Assembly: GCA_013398175.1 (NCBI GenBank)
Contig: VZRZ01007410.1
Coordinates: 755,809-819,808 of the forward strand
DNA: 64,000 nt
Source of the DNA: Climacteris rufus
Lineage: Eukaryota > Chordata > Aves > Passeriformes > Climacteridae
Direction of reading: 5' to 3'
Shown here: positions 27,376 through 40,200 of the stretch, one piece after another
How the letters are laid out: every line of letters starts with the position of its first letter
Numbering within the stretch: position 1 is the stretch's first letter
Translations under genes and position numbers: made by a program
Notes under the pieces: generated by a model
What the model was told of the DNA's origin: nothing
Databases searched by the model: none
Seen by the model: the letters and a program-made list of their open reading frames with translations, nothing else

Positions 27376-27603
27376 ATGAGAACTTACCATTGCTTCTGGC
27401 TGCTGTTTTGGGCTGGTCAGCCCCACCAAAGTTTCCTAACTCCATTATCCAGAAGGACTAGTGGCTTTCCAGAAAAGGAAAATGTTTTGGTATTGTCTGG
27501 GAACAGCAGGCAAGATCTCCATCGTTCCAAAAGGAGCTGGATGTGGAATCAGTTCTTTTTATTGGAGGAATACACAGGAACTGACTACCAATATGTTGGC
27601 AAG
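27376..27603 (+). CDS. CDH6: CDH6 coding exon 1: signal peptide, propeptide, start of EC1
   Basis: This exon encodes residues 1-76. The N-terminus (MRTYHCFWLLFWAG) is a short hydrophobic signal sequence, followed by a brief propeptide that ends in RSKR at residues 50-53, a furin-type cleavage site. The mature protein would begin SWMW at residue 54. W55 and W57 are the two tryptophans that insert into the partner EC1 domain in type II cadherin strand-swap dimers. E64-E65 match the mature Glu11 region that binds calcium at the EC1-EC2 boundary. Start choice: ATG 27376 is the first in-frame ATG after an in-frame stop at 27328; the GTG immediately before it is not needed. The exon ends at a strong donor, AAG|GTAAGT, in phase 0. 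The 53-residue presequence equals the length I recall for human cadherin-6. Confidence 0.95.
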
Positions 27604-28789
27604 GTAAGTTTCTTTTGTATACTTCTGTGTTTTGATTTTAGAAGCACTGGAAAGCCATCAATAGCAAGTAGGGAAGAACAATGCCTCCTACAGCTTTTCG
27701 TTGGTGTTCCTGTGTGCCCAGCTTCTACTGAGGAGTAATTCACCTGAAAGGTTAGTACATTTCAGCTTCAAATTGTAATCAACAAATTCCTCATTTAACC
27801 AGGAAGTCCCATGGCAAATCATTGGCAATTCTATTAAAGATTTTCCTCTTTACTTTGTGTCTGGAAATAATGCTTAATCATAGACCTGAATTTTAGCTTG
27901 AAAACATAGTATGTGTTTTCCATCGTGCTCATTAATTTTGCTAGTCAAGCTATATAAAACAGAAGATGCTTAGGTCTAATTTAGAATTCGCAGTACCTTC
28001 ATTCTTGGTGGCAATTCTCTCTCTCTAGCAAAAGGGAATTGTTTCCCTTTTAATTCCCCACTGCACACAACAATGCTGCAGACATTTTCTGATGAGGTTT
28101 TGTGGTGCCACTGAGGACTCCGTGACGTGGCCTTCGCACCACCAGCCGTGCTACTACGAAGCATGGTTGAAGCACACTGTACTTAGAAACAACAGGCAGC
28201 TGGAAATTTCTGATCTCAAAGCATGCTGATACTCAGAAAAGGGTCTATAAAAATAATTTTAAAATTAAAATATCATGGCTTAACTCTGAGAACGTCCACC
28301 TCCACAAGCAGCAGACCCCCCCATGCAGATAAACTTTATGTGAGCTGTAGAGCTAATGCACTTGTGGTAAGAGCCTAAAGAGAGTCTACAGTGCACAAGG
28401 TGCCATAATCTACAGAAGTCTGTCTCACAGAATGCAGAAATTGTTATTGATGATGACATTCAAAGCAAAAACGATACAGCTTGGTTTTCCAAACTAAAAT
28501 GGGGTTGTGTCTGATCTAGTTTGATCTCTCAAGCCTCTTAGCAAAGGCTGCAGATCACAGTGGTTTGACATTTTACTTCCCTCTGCAAGCTTCTGAGCAT
28601 TCCCATGAGAGGTGGTGGCTGCTTTGCTTGCCTGCCAGTCAGCTGTCAGTCAAAGTTGGATGTGACACTCCTTTCCTGCTAAATGGCTGCAAGGCGTGAT
28701 TCAAATGAAGAGCTTCTCAGCTGGTGTAATACTCATAGAACTCCAGCCAGGATAATCAGCATTCATGAAGGGTACCATTGAGCCCAATC

Positions 28790-29110
28790 TACAGGAAAAG
28801 GCCAAAGGCAGAGAGTCCTCAGAGAGGAGAAGTAGAGAAGGAAGATAAGACGGTAAGAAAAAAATCCAGAAGACAGTAAGAGGAAATAACTAGAAAGACA
28901 GAAGTGGAAGAAATGTAAGCTTTACAAAGAGGAATCAAGGAATCAAGATGGAGAGGAGGGGAAAATGACATTAAATGGAGGTAGAGGGTAAGATTTGGGA
29001 GAAAGAGTTTACCTAAAGAGAGCAAAAACAAAAACAGAAAATGAGACAGGGAAGGAAGAAAACCAACAGGTATAAAACATGGAGTCAAGGAAAAAAAAGA
29101 AGGCAACAAA
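28790..29110 (+). other. Purine-rich, strand-asymmetric block
   Basis: About 320 bp of the + strand is dominated by A and G, with many GAAGA, GGAAG and AGAGAGG motifs and few pyrimidines. It begins about 1.2 kb after the first coding exon's donor. The complementary pyrimidine strand produces a leucine/phenylalanine-rich open frame that imitates a membrane protein. The block could act in splicing (purine-rich enhancer motifs) or simply be an old degraded simple repeat. Confidence 0.7.
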
Positions 29111-32100
29111 TTGAAAGAAAGCAGTCATCCACACACTTTCCTGTTTTAGTCTGCTGAGGGTGGTCAGGGTGATGGGGATCTCTTCCTTCAAAGATAAAGC
29201 GTGTGGTCCTGAGGTGAATTCTACAGTCTCTCATTTTCACTGTGCATTTTGACATTAAACCCACTCAGCCCCCCCTTCTTTCCACGGCACAATTAGAGTA
29301 GAAGCTATTGACTTCAGAGGGACTGATGGGGAAATGAGTATTTCTGCAGGATGAGTTGGCTGAGAGACAGTTAAAAAATGATCTAGTTGGACCAGAAAAC
29401 CAAGAAAGTTTGAACTGGAGTCAGAGAGGTAAAAATGTATGTTATTTTTTAAAGTGGTTCTTCCACCTATTTGTACTTCAATACAGTTACTGTTACAAAG
29501 CATAGAAACAACACATAATATATAAATGTCATTGCTTCTGTGTTCCTGAGCTGTTCACAAGTGTCCTTTCACACATCTTTCAAATGCCAGAACTGCTCAC
29601 ACTCTTGTAACTGAACAATTAGCCAAGAGGCATGGAAGAGCAGCCTTTTATTATTTGAGTTGAGTATTGGTGTGAAGAGAAATGATAGAAACATCTAAAT
29701 GTCTCCAAATTGAGGTAACCAGGCAATTTAACTGAGCAATTAAACTTGATTGATGTGGGCAAATGAGGATAATGAACATTTTTATGAAGCTTTTTTTTCC
29801 TCAGAAGACTAAATGTTAACCTTAAATGCGGACTTTAAAATGGTAGGAATATAGAGAAGAAATGTGAACAGCAAAATCTTTTAAAACAATAGCAATATAT
29901 AACTATAAAGAGGAATTGTGCTTATGCCTTACTGTATAAACAGTCAGACATGGCTCTTCTGGGGTTTTTTGTGTTTAGTGGTTAAAGCTGTTGGTCTTTA
30001 ACATCATAATTTAAAAAAAATAAAAAATATTCCATAGATTCCATATAAGCTACAAAGAAAACCCCTTTTACTTGGGCTGGTTTCACTTTTGCCTTTTAAT
30101 TTTTTAACTTCTGTTTAATCCAAACATCTACATCAAAATTTGAGATATAAGAAGTCTGCTGTGAAAGATTCTGACAAACAGCATAATTTCTATAAGCTGC
30201 CCAAATTACAGTTGTAAAATCCTGTAACTGTTTATACTACAAAAAACACATTTGAATCATAGTAGTTTTAGAGAGTGGAGAAAGAACAGTGAAAGGGAAT
30301 GCATTCAGGTTTGAGATAATAAAAAAGAAAGGTAGTGTCTCTGGAGACAGAGCTCAAGGCAGTACTGAAGACAATGTTGTAGCATCATCCAAGTCACAGA
30401 CCAGAGCACTATTGTTCTCCATTCTGTGTATGCTCTTTATTCATTGAACCCAAAGCTTTTCATCCTTTAGGAGTTAATTGTTCAAACACATATGAAACAA
30501 AGTAGCCCCTTTTTTAGTACCCATAGGCACTGTCAGCTATTAAACAGTGTTCCCCAGTTTTGTATGCTGCACACTTTATTGTCAGCCCAAACGCGCTGTA
30601 TCACACTGGACAAGGAATGTGGCTGCCAACAGAATGCTCACAGTGTTATAAATACAAGTTGATGTTTGCTGTGGCTCTGACACCAGATCAATTGCTTCAT
30701 TATCCATCCTTGTATTCCTGAATTTCATTCCCGTATGTTTATGAAATAAAGTATTTTTAAAAGCATTGAAATTCACTCCTCCAGTCACTCTAGTCTCAGA
30801 CCTAAAAATAACGAACTTGAAGAAGAGTTCTAGACTGGAATTATCCACTGCACTTTTGAATAATTTGTGAACTACAGCTATGCATTGAAGTGTGACTGAT
30901 GGGCACAGTGACATTTTAACCTGAAGATATCTTTTCTTCTGGTTCAGAAATTATAGCATTTGGCAGGGACTCAATCCAAAAATAAAAGAATTACATGAGC
31001 ATCAAAGGAGAGAAGTATCTAGCACTACTACCTAGCCAAAATTTGCAACATCTGAGTTGGGTTTTAAAAGAGATCTAGTTGTAACTTTGGCTGCTTAGTA
31101 CAATTTTAAAGGGCTGAGGTGAATGCGTATTTAAATCACAGGTAAACAATAAAGTGATAGTGCAGCTGTATATAGAAATATACACTAGGTTTCCTAGAGA
31201 TCTTCAGTTATTCCAGGGGAAAAAAAGAAGTTAAAAATCTGCCCTGTTCCAGGATAATACTCATAGGTCTAGTTACCATTTGTATGCACTTGACAGCTTT
31301 GACATGGCTGTCCCACTGGCTACATAAAATCCATGTACTAGCATCCATCAGTGAGGTTAGAGCACAAACCTAATCATTGTTATATAAAGGGATAGGATTC
31401 CACTTTATTTAGGACTAAAGAAAGATCTGAACAAATCTTAAATCTTACTGATTAACCCAGAACATCTTCTGGCAGCCTGCAATGGAAAGGACCACCTTGC
31501 TTTCCTGGTAACAACAGGCACAACTGTGGAACAGTTTTGTAACACTCTGTGTTGTCTGGCACTAAAAGGAAATTTCCAGACTTACTTTTCGTTTTTGCTG
31601 TGCCCTACTGATATTCGTATAGTTCAAGCAGTATGCTCTCCTGGAAGCTATCTGATGTTACTACCTGTACAACCCATCATAAACAATCGACCTCTGCTGA
31701 CAACTCCATTTTTCAAGGAAGATAAAGTCAAAGTCCTGCTGGTGTGTGGCTTGGCAAAGCAAAAAGGATACTGTGTTACTATAGGCAAACCCAGAATATT
31801 TTTGTTTGGTGTTGAAAGGACCACTTGGAAAGATTAATTCCCGTCTGTCAAGGAATGGTTTAAGGTATTGTTGACCTTGCTTTCGAGGAGGAGGGGATGA
31901 ACTACATGTTATCACAGTGTAGATTCAGCAGTGTTTTTCTTTATTTTGTCTGTTTTTACTTCTGGCTACAACAATTCTGAAGGCAAGCACAGCAGTGTAT
32001 TTCAGCAGAAGCAAATGAAACAAAAGGCATGATCTCTCCAAGCCATTGCAAGTAGAGGGACTAAGCAAAGTACTGAGGCAGAAGTATCTGGCTGTGACAC

Positions 32101-32767
32101 ACACAAGGGGCTATTTAAACAAAGAAAATTACTGTCATGTAGTGCAGTCCACACCTTTCCAGCATTTGAAGTGGTAATGGGTCTCATTATGTAATGGATA
32201 CAATGGTTAAAAGGTATCATGTCTTAATTGGATGGCATGATAACTGGCAAGAGAAATCTTAACTTTCTTTCAGAGTTTTGTACACTAGTGTCTGTACTTA
32301 CCTTTAAAATTTTTGTTCCCCCAAAAAAGCAAGATGTGAAAAGTCAAACGAAAATGACACCCCCATCTGCACCTTTAACATCCTTTATGCAGCTTTATTG
32401 GTAGACAGTTGCTTAGTATTGGTTTTCTTTGCCTTGCCTGATGCCTTCAGTTTCTTGTTCCAAAGACAGTGACTGTTTTTTATCTATACAATGCCCAAAG
32501 TTAAAAGTTATCCTTGTAACTTCTATTTATTCAGAGAGTACACTCAAAGCAATTTTCAATTTGTTTCTGATGATCAGAATATACTGTCTCAGGGTCTAGA
32601 TTCTGCATTATGCATCCAGAAGAATAGGAAGCATTAAGACCAGCCTTTTACATGTGACAAAACGGCTGTACAGGGAGGGTAAGTGGCCTGCTGCACCACT
32701 ACAAGTCAGAAATTTCAAAGCAGAGATTGAAAAACAAAAAAAAATCAAAGTTCTTAGCCCTTCCCTG

Positions 32768-32802
32768 CCTCTCCTCTCCTCCCCCTCCCCTCCCCCCCCC
32801 AG
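32768..32802 (+). repeat. Unbroken 33-nt pyrimidine tract followed by AG
   Basis: A C-rich tract (32768-32800) runs directly into AG, making a strong-looking cryptic splice acceptor within the large CDH6 intron. No matching donor with GTAAGT-like sequence was found downstream in the open frame, so an exon is not claimed. Confidence 0.7.
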
Positions 32803-34648
32803 TTTGTATGATTAGGTCACCTGCCTCCCACTTCAATAGGCTGAATACTTGTCATTCTCTTAAAAAGCAGAAAATATGCTGTGGCGCATCTGCACTTCCA
32901 TTATGCCTCACCCATCAGTCATATTTTATGTTCCACCACTTGACTTTCCCAAGTGCCCTTCATTTCTGTATTGAATTGCACACACATACACACGCTTGTC
33001 TTATATTCCTCTTTGAAAGATTTACTGACACTGATAGAAGTTCTCTGTACTGTCAGTCTCTGTGGAATAGAGATAACTCTGTAATGAGGGACAGTTGAGA
33101 GGTTAGAGGCCCAGGACAACAATCCAGAAACAGCTTGCAGATTTTAAACCATCATGTAGGGGATAAGAAAGGAGATAATGAGCAATGGGTGGGATGGACA
33201 AGGATGTTATTCAGAAAATGAAAAGGCAGGAAATACAGCATGGTTAATGTTCACGATCATCATAATTGTGAATCTAGTTGGCATCATCCTTGTATCCAAA
33301 TATATTACACAATATAAGAGCCTTACAACCATCTGTTTCAAACAAACCACACTTCCTACATTATGGCACATGATGGTACTTACAGTGTAAAGATACATAA
33401 CCTCCTCCCCTTCTTCCCATTCCACCTGCAGAAGCAAGCAAATCCTGATACTCTCAAGGCAATATTTCTGTTAATTCTTATTTTTCATTTTTGTGTCCCA
33501 AACAAAACAATTTTATTTTCCACATGCTAATGACCCACTCATACCAGTGCTTACATTTTGGATCACATCTTTTTACAGATTATCCTGTTCTACTCTTGAT
33601 AGCAATCTGCACATAGTCCTGAATTGTGTGTCCCTAGACTTCTAGCTGTATAAAAACTGCTGAACACATTAATCTTCTTCTCTAGGGAGAGGCTGCATAT
33701 GAAGTTCATGCTTATGGGTTATTTAGATTACTCTTTTTTGGAGCTGTGATTAGTATTTTCTTATTTGTTCGTGTAGCACAGTAGAATTCTCACTATGAAG
33801 TCGCAACATCATGAATATAGATTTCAAAGGCTAGTGACAGCTAAAAAAATAATCTCTCTTTCAGGCCTAAGACAACCATTGTTACTCCACCATTTGTTGT
33901 TTACAGTTGGCTTACCAGAAATAGTAGACCATAAAGCTTAGAGAAATCTCTTTATTAAATGAAACATATTGTCTGTGACTCCCTTTTCTTTTGCTGCCAT
34001 TTCCCTCACTGGTGAACATTGGTTCACAGTGGGGCAGCAGCAGGTTGAGAGCTGTGACCAGTCAGTGTAACATTTCAAAACACAAACCAAAAATGTGTTG
34101 TGATGTGAATGCGTACTCTTGATCTGTATGTGCTAATGCAGACTGTAGCTTTCTGTCACCATTAATGGGGTGAAAGAGACCTCTGCATGCACTTGCAAGT
34201 ACTTCAGGACTTAGTGAAGCCTGTAGTTATCATGAAAGTCTGAGGTGGCAGATGAAGGAAAGGAAAAACTTGCCCTCTGGAGGGCAAAGAGAAGGAAAAA
34301 ATATCAATCCTTTCTCTCTTGTCTTCTAATTTCATAAAAAACACACCCCAAACCAAAGAAAAAAATGTTGTAAAGAAATAAAATACTGAGTGAGCTGGGA
34401 GTTAAAAACTTGTATTAAAGTAGAAAGGGGAAACAGATTAGCAAATGTTTATGTTAGAGCTATCATTCCCACTGTTTTCTTTACAGGGTTATTTATTTTG
34501 GAGACATATCATGTAATGAAGACTGGAGTCCTATTCCCGACTTGCTTATGCCATGTGGTAGAGGGCAGAGCTCCTGGAGAGCTCAGCAAAATGGCTTCTC
34601 TGTATAGGAATATTGTCTCTCTGGCATTGTTTCATACTTTGTATCTTT

Positions 34649-34672
34649 GTGAAACATCAAGTGATGTTTCAC
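34649..34672. repeat. 24-bp palindrome with 2-nt centre
   Basis: GTGAAACATCA and TGATGTTTCAC are perfect 11-bp reverse complements separated by AG. Such a compact dyad could be a dimeric protein-binding site or chance. Confidence 0.9.
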
Positions 34673-35729
34673 CATTAGATGTCTGCTGGAACAAAGAAGG
34701 TTTTAATGTCTTACACAGGCTCACATAATGATCATTCAGTCATCTTTAGCATGATTGTTATCTTTGCCCGTTCTATATCTTCATGTTGGAAGGTGACAGT
34801 CAAGTCTTTGTATAACTTATGTCTTTAGCATAATTTAATCATGGATAGAAGGTCAGGTTCTCCCAAAAGACAGAACCAAACAACATAGCTGTACCTTTGG
34901 CTCTGTGACATACTTCCTGGTACCTAACTGTCCTTGCAATCAAGCTGATTGGGGCACTGGCGGAGGATTAAAGGGCATGCACACTGAGGTGTCAGAGCAT
35001 TCATTCATAGTTCCTTTCTACTTCATGTAGTTTTACACATTTCAGGTCAGTTGGTTAAAACACAGTTAATGCTGCTTACAACTGCTAAAATTACTCACAG
35101 AATGTCCTTTACAACTTGGGAATAACAACTGCCAGGGGGGTTGCGGGCAAAGAGTTAATGCCGGTGAAAGAGAACTCTTGCATGTATATTCATGGTAGTT
35201 GTAAACTGGTGTGAGCTTGAGCCTCATGCTACTTCCAGATAACAAAACCTGTCAGGATCTACACCATTCACCATATAAGTACCTGTTATTTTACCTACAG
35301 AAATATTTTATGAACAATTTCCTTTAGAGCTTTCAGGCTGATAGTATCACACCAATTACATGTGCTTCAGAGAGAATTCCTTTCTTTCATGAATCCTATC
35401 TATTATATAATTGGGAGAGAATAGACACCAATATTCTAACCAAAAGAATTCCAAGTTCTCCAGTCAAAATTAACATGCATTCCTAGACAGGCTGTGCTGG
35501 ATCTTGAACCTGAATTGGTGTGATTTTCACTATTTTCAGAAATTAAGAACCTTCCCCCAGGACTATGACTTTCAGACATTATATAAAGAAACATTTCATC
35601 ACCGTCCTTAAATGCATCCAATTTTTTCTTATGGAACTGAGTGTGTCCAATTTACTTAAAAGGTTCCTGATTTATTGGCTTTTGTCTGCTGTGGATGAGT
35701 GCTTCACTCTACTAGAATTTTCTGCCTGG

Positions 35730-36245
35730 CTCAAGGCTCTTCGGGGCCTGTGGGCAAAGTGCAGTTCCATATCCCTGAGCAGTTCTTCTTTATTCATGAC
35801 TAATGGGTCCAGCAAAACACATATAGTGGTCAACGCATCAATCACCTGGGTGAAGAAGTTGTCTTAGGACATTCTGCAGAAACCTGGGTTGCTTGCACGC
35901 AGACATATTGTCCTTTGAGCAAACATCAGAATGATTAAAGTCCCCCAAGAGTACTATGACCTGCAATCACAGGGTTTTCTCCATCTGTCTAAAGAAGGCT
36001 GCATCTGCTTTATCTCTTTGAGCAGACAGTCTGTGGCAGATACCTAATGTGATGTCTTGTGTTGGTCTCTCCTTTTATCCTCAACATTTCGACTGATTTG
36101 TCACCTTTTCCAAAGCAAAGCTCCATCCACCTGAACTGATTAATTGCTAATCCACCTCCTTGCCTTCCTGACCTGGCCGTTGTAAGGGTCTGCATCATTC
36201 TGCTGCAGCGTTCAAGTCATGTGAGCTGTCCCTTTACAGGCTCAC
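35730..36245 (-). mobile_element. CR1-type LINE fragment, endonuclease part of ORF2, degenerate
   Basis: Translation of the minus strand gives fragments that follow the chicken repeat 1 ORF2 endonuclease domain in order, as I remember it. GRQGGGLAI then WMELCFGKGDKSVEMLRIKG lies within an open frame at 36010-36198. After a change of frame come ADAAFFRQMEKT, a stop codon, and VIVLLGDFNHSD, with GDFNHSD at plus coordinates 35925-35945. Next come a FLQN region and LLDPLVMNKEEL. Frame changes and stops show it is long dead. Neither the reverse transcriptase nor the 3' end is present, so this is an internal fragment. Edges are approximate because similarity fades. CR1 is the dominant LINE of birds and is also found in reptiles. 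Confidence 0.82.
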
Positions 36246-36260
36246 TAATGCACTTTGAGG

Positions 36261-36286
36261 AATACTTACTTGAAAGAGTAAGTATT
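36261..36286. repeat. 10-bp perfect inverted repeat, 6-nt spacer
   Basis: AATACTTACT and AGTAAGTATT flank TGAAAG. It lies just outside the 5' side of the antisense CR1 fragment. Confidence 0.9.
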
Positions 36287-36989
36287 ACATCTTACATCTA
36301 CTCAATGCCAGACTTGGTTAAAGTTTCCCATAAACATTTTTTGACTTGAGGAGTCTTCCTCAAGAGGGTCCTTTTGAGACATAAATTTATGGCCTTTTAT
36401 ATTGCATCTCCTGTCTCACAAATCTGTGGATATCTGGTTATATAACACAAACTTCTGTTTAGAAACAAAGTTGGGGAACATGACAGAACAGAGATATTTT
36501 TTGTTTTCCCAGCTTCTGACCTGTAGAACTAGATGATAGGGGCGTGCAGATAGATTAGACTCAATTAAACCTTTGGATATTAATTAGTTTCCTTTTTGTT
36601 AAGTCTTCATTTAAATCTGAATGTGGGTTCTCATTTGTTTTAATGTTTGTCTGTATCCTCCCTTCTCCATCCCCCTACTTCCTCCCTGACACACACACAC
36701 TTTTATGTAGCATATAAAATTCATACACACGTTTCAGTGTTTGATTGTCAGCATCAAGCGCTCAGAATATCAAAGGGTCACCTTTGTCAGTAAGCAAAGG
36801 ATGAGCATTTGCTTTCAAGCGCATCCATCAGGGAGTAGTCAGAACCTGTTACTTGCTGAAGAAGCCTGATGTTTTATTCAGCTATATCCCACTAAAAACA
36901 TTTCTGGATATTAGGCCAAGGTTTGTTTTGTTTTGGTTTGTTTTGTCTTCTAGTTCATCTTTAAGATAGATTCTCCCCTGCCCCCACTG

Positions 36990-37260
36990 GAGAATAAAGG
37001 TTTTCAGTTAATTAGAAATCTGTGTGCTCATATACCTTAATTAAGGTGCTGCATTTTCTTCCTGTTTAATTATTTAGCATTTTTGAAAGTTTGTGATTCC
37101 AAAGAAGACATTTTGTCAGTGATTAAATGGATAATTCTGACCACCGATAAAGAGTAATCAACTGTTCCTGATAAATTCCCAAAGAAATCAAAGACAAACA
37201 AAGCTGGACATATAATACAGACTAATTCACTAATTATACATATCGCATAATTTGGAGACT
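36990..37260. promoter_or_regulatory. Candidate conserved enhancer: AT-rich homeodomain-motif cluster
   Basis: This stretch of the large CDH6 intron is dense in TAAT/ATTA cores, including AGTTAATTAG, the 12-bp palindrome CCTTAATTAAGG (37035-37046), GTTTAATTATTTAG, GATTAAATGG and CTAATTATAC. It also contains GATAAA and TCAAAG motifs. The composition resembles vertebrate conserved non-coding elements. No alignment was available, so conservation is a guess and the boundaries are arbitrary. Confidence 0.3.
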
Positions 37261-40200
37261 AAGGCACATATACTAAAATTATTATAGAAGTGCGTGTTTG
37301 CTGAATGTACTCTTTTCTGAAAAACATTTTTTCTCCTAACTCAGCAAAATACCTGCTGCTATCTTCTACTGTGTGAGTTCCCTTTTTTAATTGACTAATG
37401 CAGTACAGGAGAGAAGTCCCATTATAGTCAGTTGAAGGATATGACGATATTGAAATTAATTTCCTCTGACTTGGGAAAAAGCTGTAAATAACGCTTGTGC
37501 TCTTGAATTGTAGACACAATTCTAATTGAAAAATGGGGAGTTAGGCATGCATCCCTTTATGAACTCATTGTATTCCCAGTGAACATCATTACAAGTCAGA
37601 CACTTAATTTTCCTTAACCCCAGATATGAAAGCACATATATTCCTTTTCAAGGAATTTTTAAGAGACATCAAAATGTAACTTTAGCTAATATAGCCAGTC
37701 CCAGAAGGCAGAAACTCCCCTATCTACCCCATCCAAACCTTTGGTGACAGTAACCTTCAATTGGTGGATAATAACAAAAACCCGAGAACAGTTAGATTTT
37801 CTAGCAATGCAGCTCCATTAAGACTAGGCCATTCCCCCAGCTTCTAAATGCATCAGGCTGTGGCAAAGCCACTGCATTGCTAATCTTGATTCCAGTTAGA
37901 TGGTCCTCAGTCTTTCCATAAACTAACAGAGAAGAAATTAGACCCAAGGCTCTCAAATCATGTTATAATCATCGCGTACTGAAGTGGACATTGTTAACAT
38001 ATTACTGCAGGGAGAATGTAGAAGCATCAAATAGTGATCTAAGATAGGCAGGAAGACTGTGACAAAGACAGTTTTAAAACCTGACAGTGTGTTTGTGACT
38101 ATAAGCCTATCTTTCCCTTACATGTCTTGTGTTTTTGTCAGAGAGATACTCTTAAAAGTGCTTCACTCCTTGTTTGTATTTCTTTTTTTTTGTCTACGAA
38201 GAAAATAATCAGTGATGTCAAATTAAGTTTCCCATTTAGTCTTTAAGACTCACACTTGAATCCAATGACTGACTAGTCCGTTAAGGTGGTAGATTGGCAG
38301 TGGTGAGAAAAATGACTTGTACAGCTCTTTCAAGAATTCTGAGGCTTGCATTTTCATTTCTGATCACTGAATTGTATATATTAGATAAAATAATTTTTTT
38401 AATCTATTCTAATCTTCTGCTCAGCTATTCATGTAAGAGAGATTTCCTAGTACCTGAGCTAGGGTGTGACAAGTCTGGAGTTGGTGAAGTCCATTATGCT
38501 TTTTAGTAAGTAAATGCTGATGTCTACCAGGTCCTGTTGCTACCCTGCAGTTTGAAAACACTGGCAAAATGAGACAATGCTTGCTATGACAAAGAAATCC
38601 AGATGTTTAAATAGATGGACCAAAAGCATAAAACAGGGGTTTTAAACTGCTTTGACTTTCCTTGAGAGAAGAGCAAGATCTCCATGCTTTTGTGACGGTA
38701 ATTGCAGAAGTCTGTACAATGCTCTATTGTTATCATCACTACTGTTAAGCTGGAGAGGGCTCTTTGATCTTTCAAAGGCATAATGAAACCCAACTGCTCT
38801 AAGTAAAACTGGGAAAATTCAGTATACAACCATGGATATATCTTTTTTTAAGTGAGAGGTCAGTCATTACTCAGAGTCAGAATTGTTTTGAGTTCCTTAG
38901 AGTCTGAAAGGAAGACTGTTTCTTTTTTAGTGTTACACAGTAGTTCAAAGAAAAGCAAAAAGTTTGATAAAAGAACATGAAATTCAAGGGCCCATAAGTA
39001 TAGAAATCAGACTTGACATCACAGTCTCTTATTCCTTAAAATTAAAGACCTATTTGTCTTTGTAAAGGCAAACTTTGTAAATTCCTGCTGTAATTGGGCC
39101 TAGAGATAATAGGAAGAGGAGCAAATAAAACTGCATTACCACGGAAATGCTAGGCAGCACTCAGTTCAGGAGAACATGGAGGTACCTTTACCTAGTTTGC
39201 AGCTTTGCAATATATTCATTAAGATCTGATAATCAGTAACCCCTAGAGAGAAGGGCCATCAGAATAAGGTACCTTGCTGGTTTGATGTACTGCAGCGCAG
39301 GACAAAAGCTCTTGTGCCATTGTCCCTGTTTAATCACAGTGAAGAGCAGAAGCAGCTGGGGAACCCAAGAGGGAAAAGACTTGAGAGGCCTCAGGCCATG
39401 TTGAAAGGATTTACACATTCCAATTGATTTTTTGCAAAGCTGATTAGCTGTGGCTGCATGTTTGCACTTCAGGTTAGAAAACCCATTTGTGATTTTGAAG
39501 GGTGTGTAATAAAGGTGTGAGTCACCAGAGTATGGATGTTTATTCTTAGCTCCATATATTTAGAATAGAACAACAAGTTCCCAACTACTCTTAGGGCAGC
39601 CTTTTCCATAAACCAAGGATCCCAAGGATCAGCCAAACTGTTGTCCTTGTCCATCTCAGGCCATGTGGCCTTGCATGTGACCCTCACAGAAAGAGAATGA
39701 AAAGTGACTTCCAGCCTGCCTGGATCTTCCAGCCTGTCTGAAGTGTGTGAGCCTGAGTTCCAAGGCAAGAGAACGTGTTATGCCTTGTCGTGGTCTAGTG
39801 ACAAATTCTTATTCCATTGGCTTTTATACTTTATTTCTTACTCTTTTTTTTGTTGTTTCATTTTTACATGAAACAACATGTAATTTAGCATCTTATTATA
39901 GTGCATTTTCTATGTTCTGTTTGTTTGTTTTGAAATCAGATATCACCATCTTTTATACTCAGTTTGCCTTTTGAGTACCTGGTTGCTTCTGAATCTTGAA
40001 ATATGCTTAGTGCTTTTTGATCTATTCATTTTCTGAATTTGTTCATCTGCACAAAACCAGTTTTAGCCTCTCTTAATGTCATTCATTTACAGAGAACAGA
40101 TTGCCACCAGTGCTTTTGAGAATGAATGAGAAAGTTCACTGACATTTTGATACTTTCAAGAAACAGAAAGACAGCATCACCCGGATTTTTAAATTTCTCC

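Noticed and set aside
28819..29109. Minus-strand frame rich in Leu and Phe that looks like a membrane protein
   Set aside because: It is the complement of the purine-rich block. Pyrimidine-only codons give Leu, Phe, Ser and Pro automatically.
31526..31837. 103-codon plus-strand frame in the large intron
   Set aside because: No domain and no flanking splice pair that would fit the phase-0 junction between coding exons 1 and 2.
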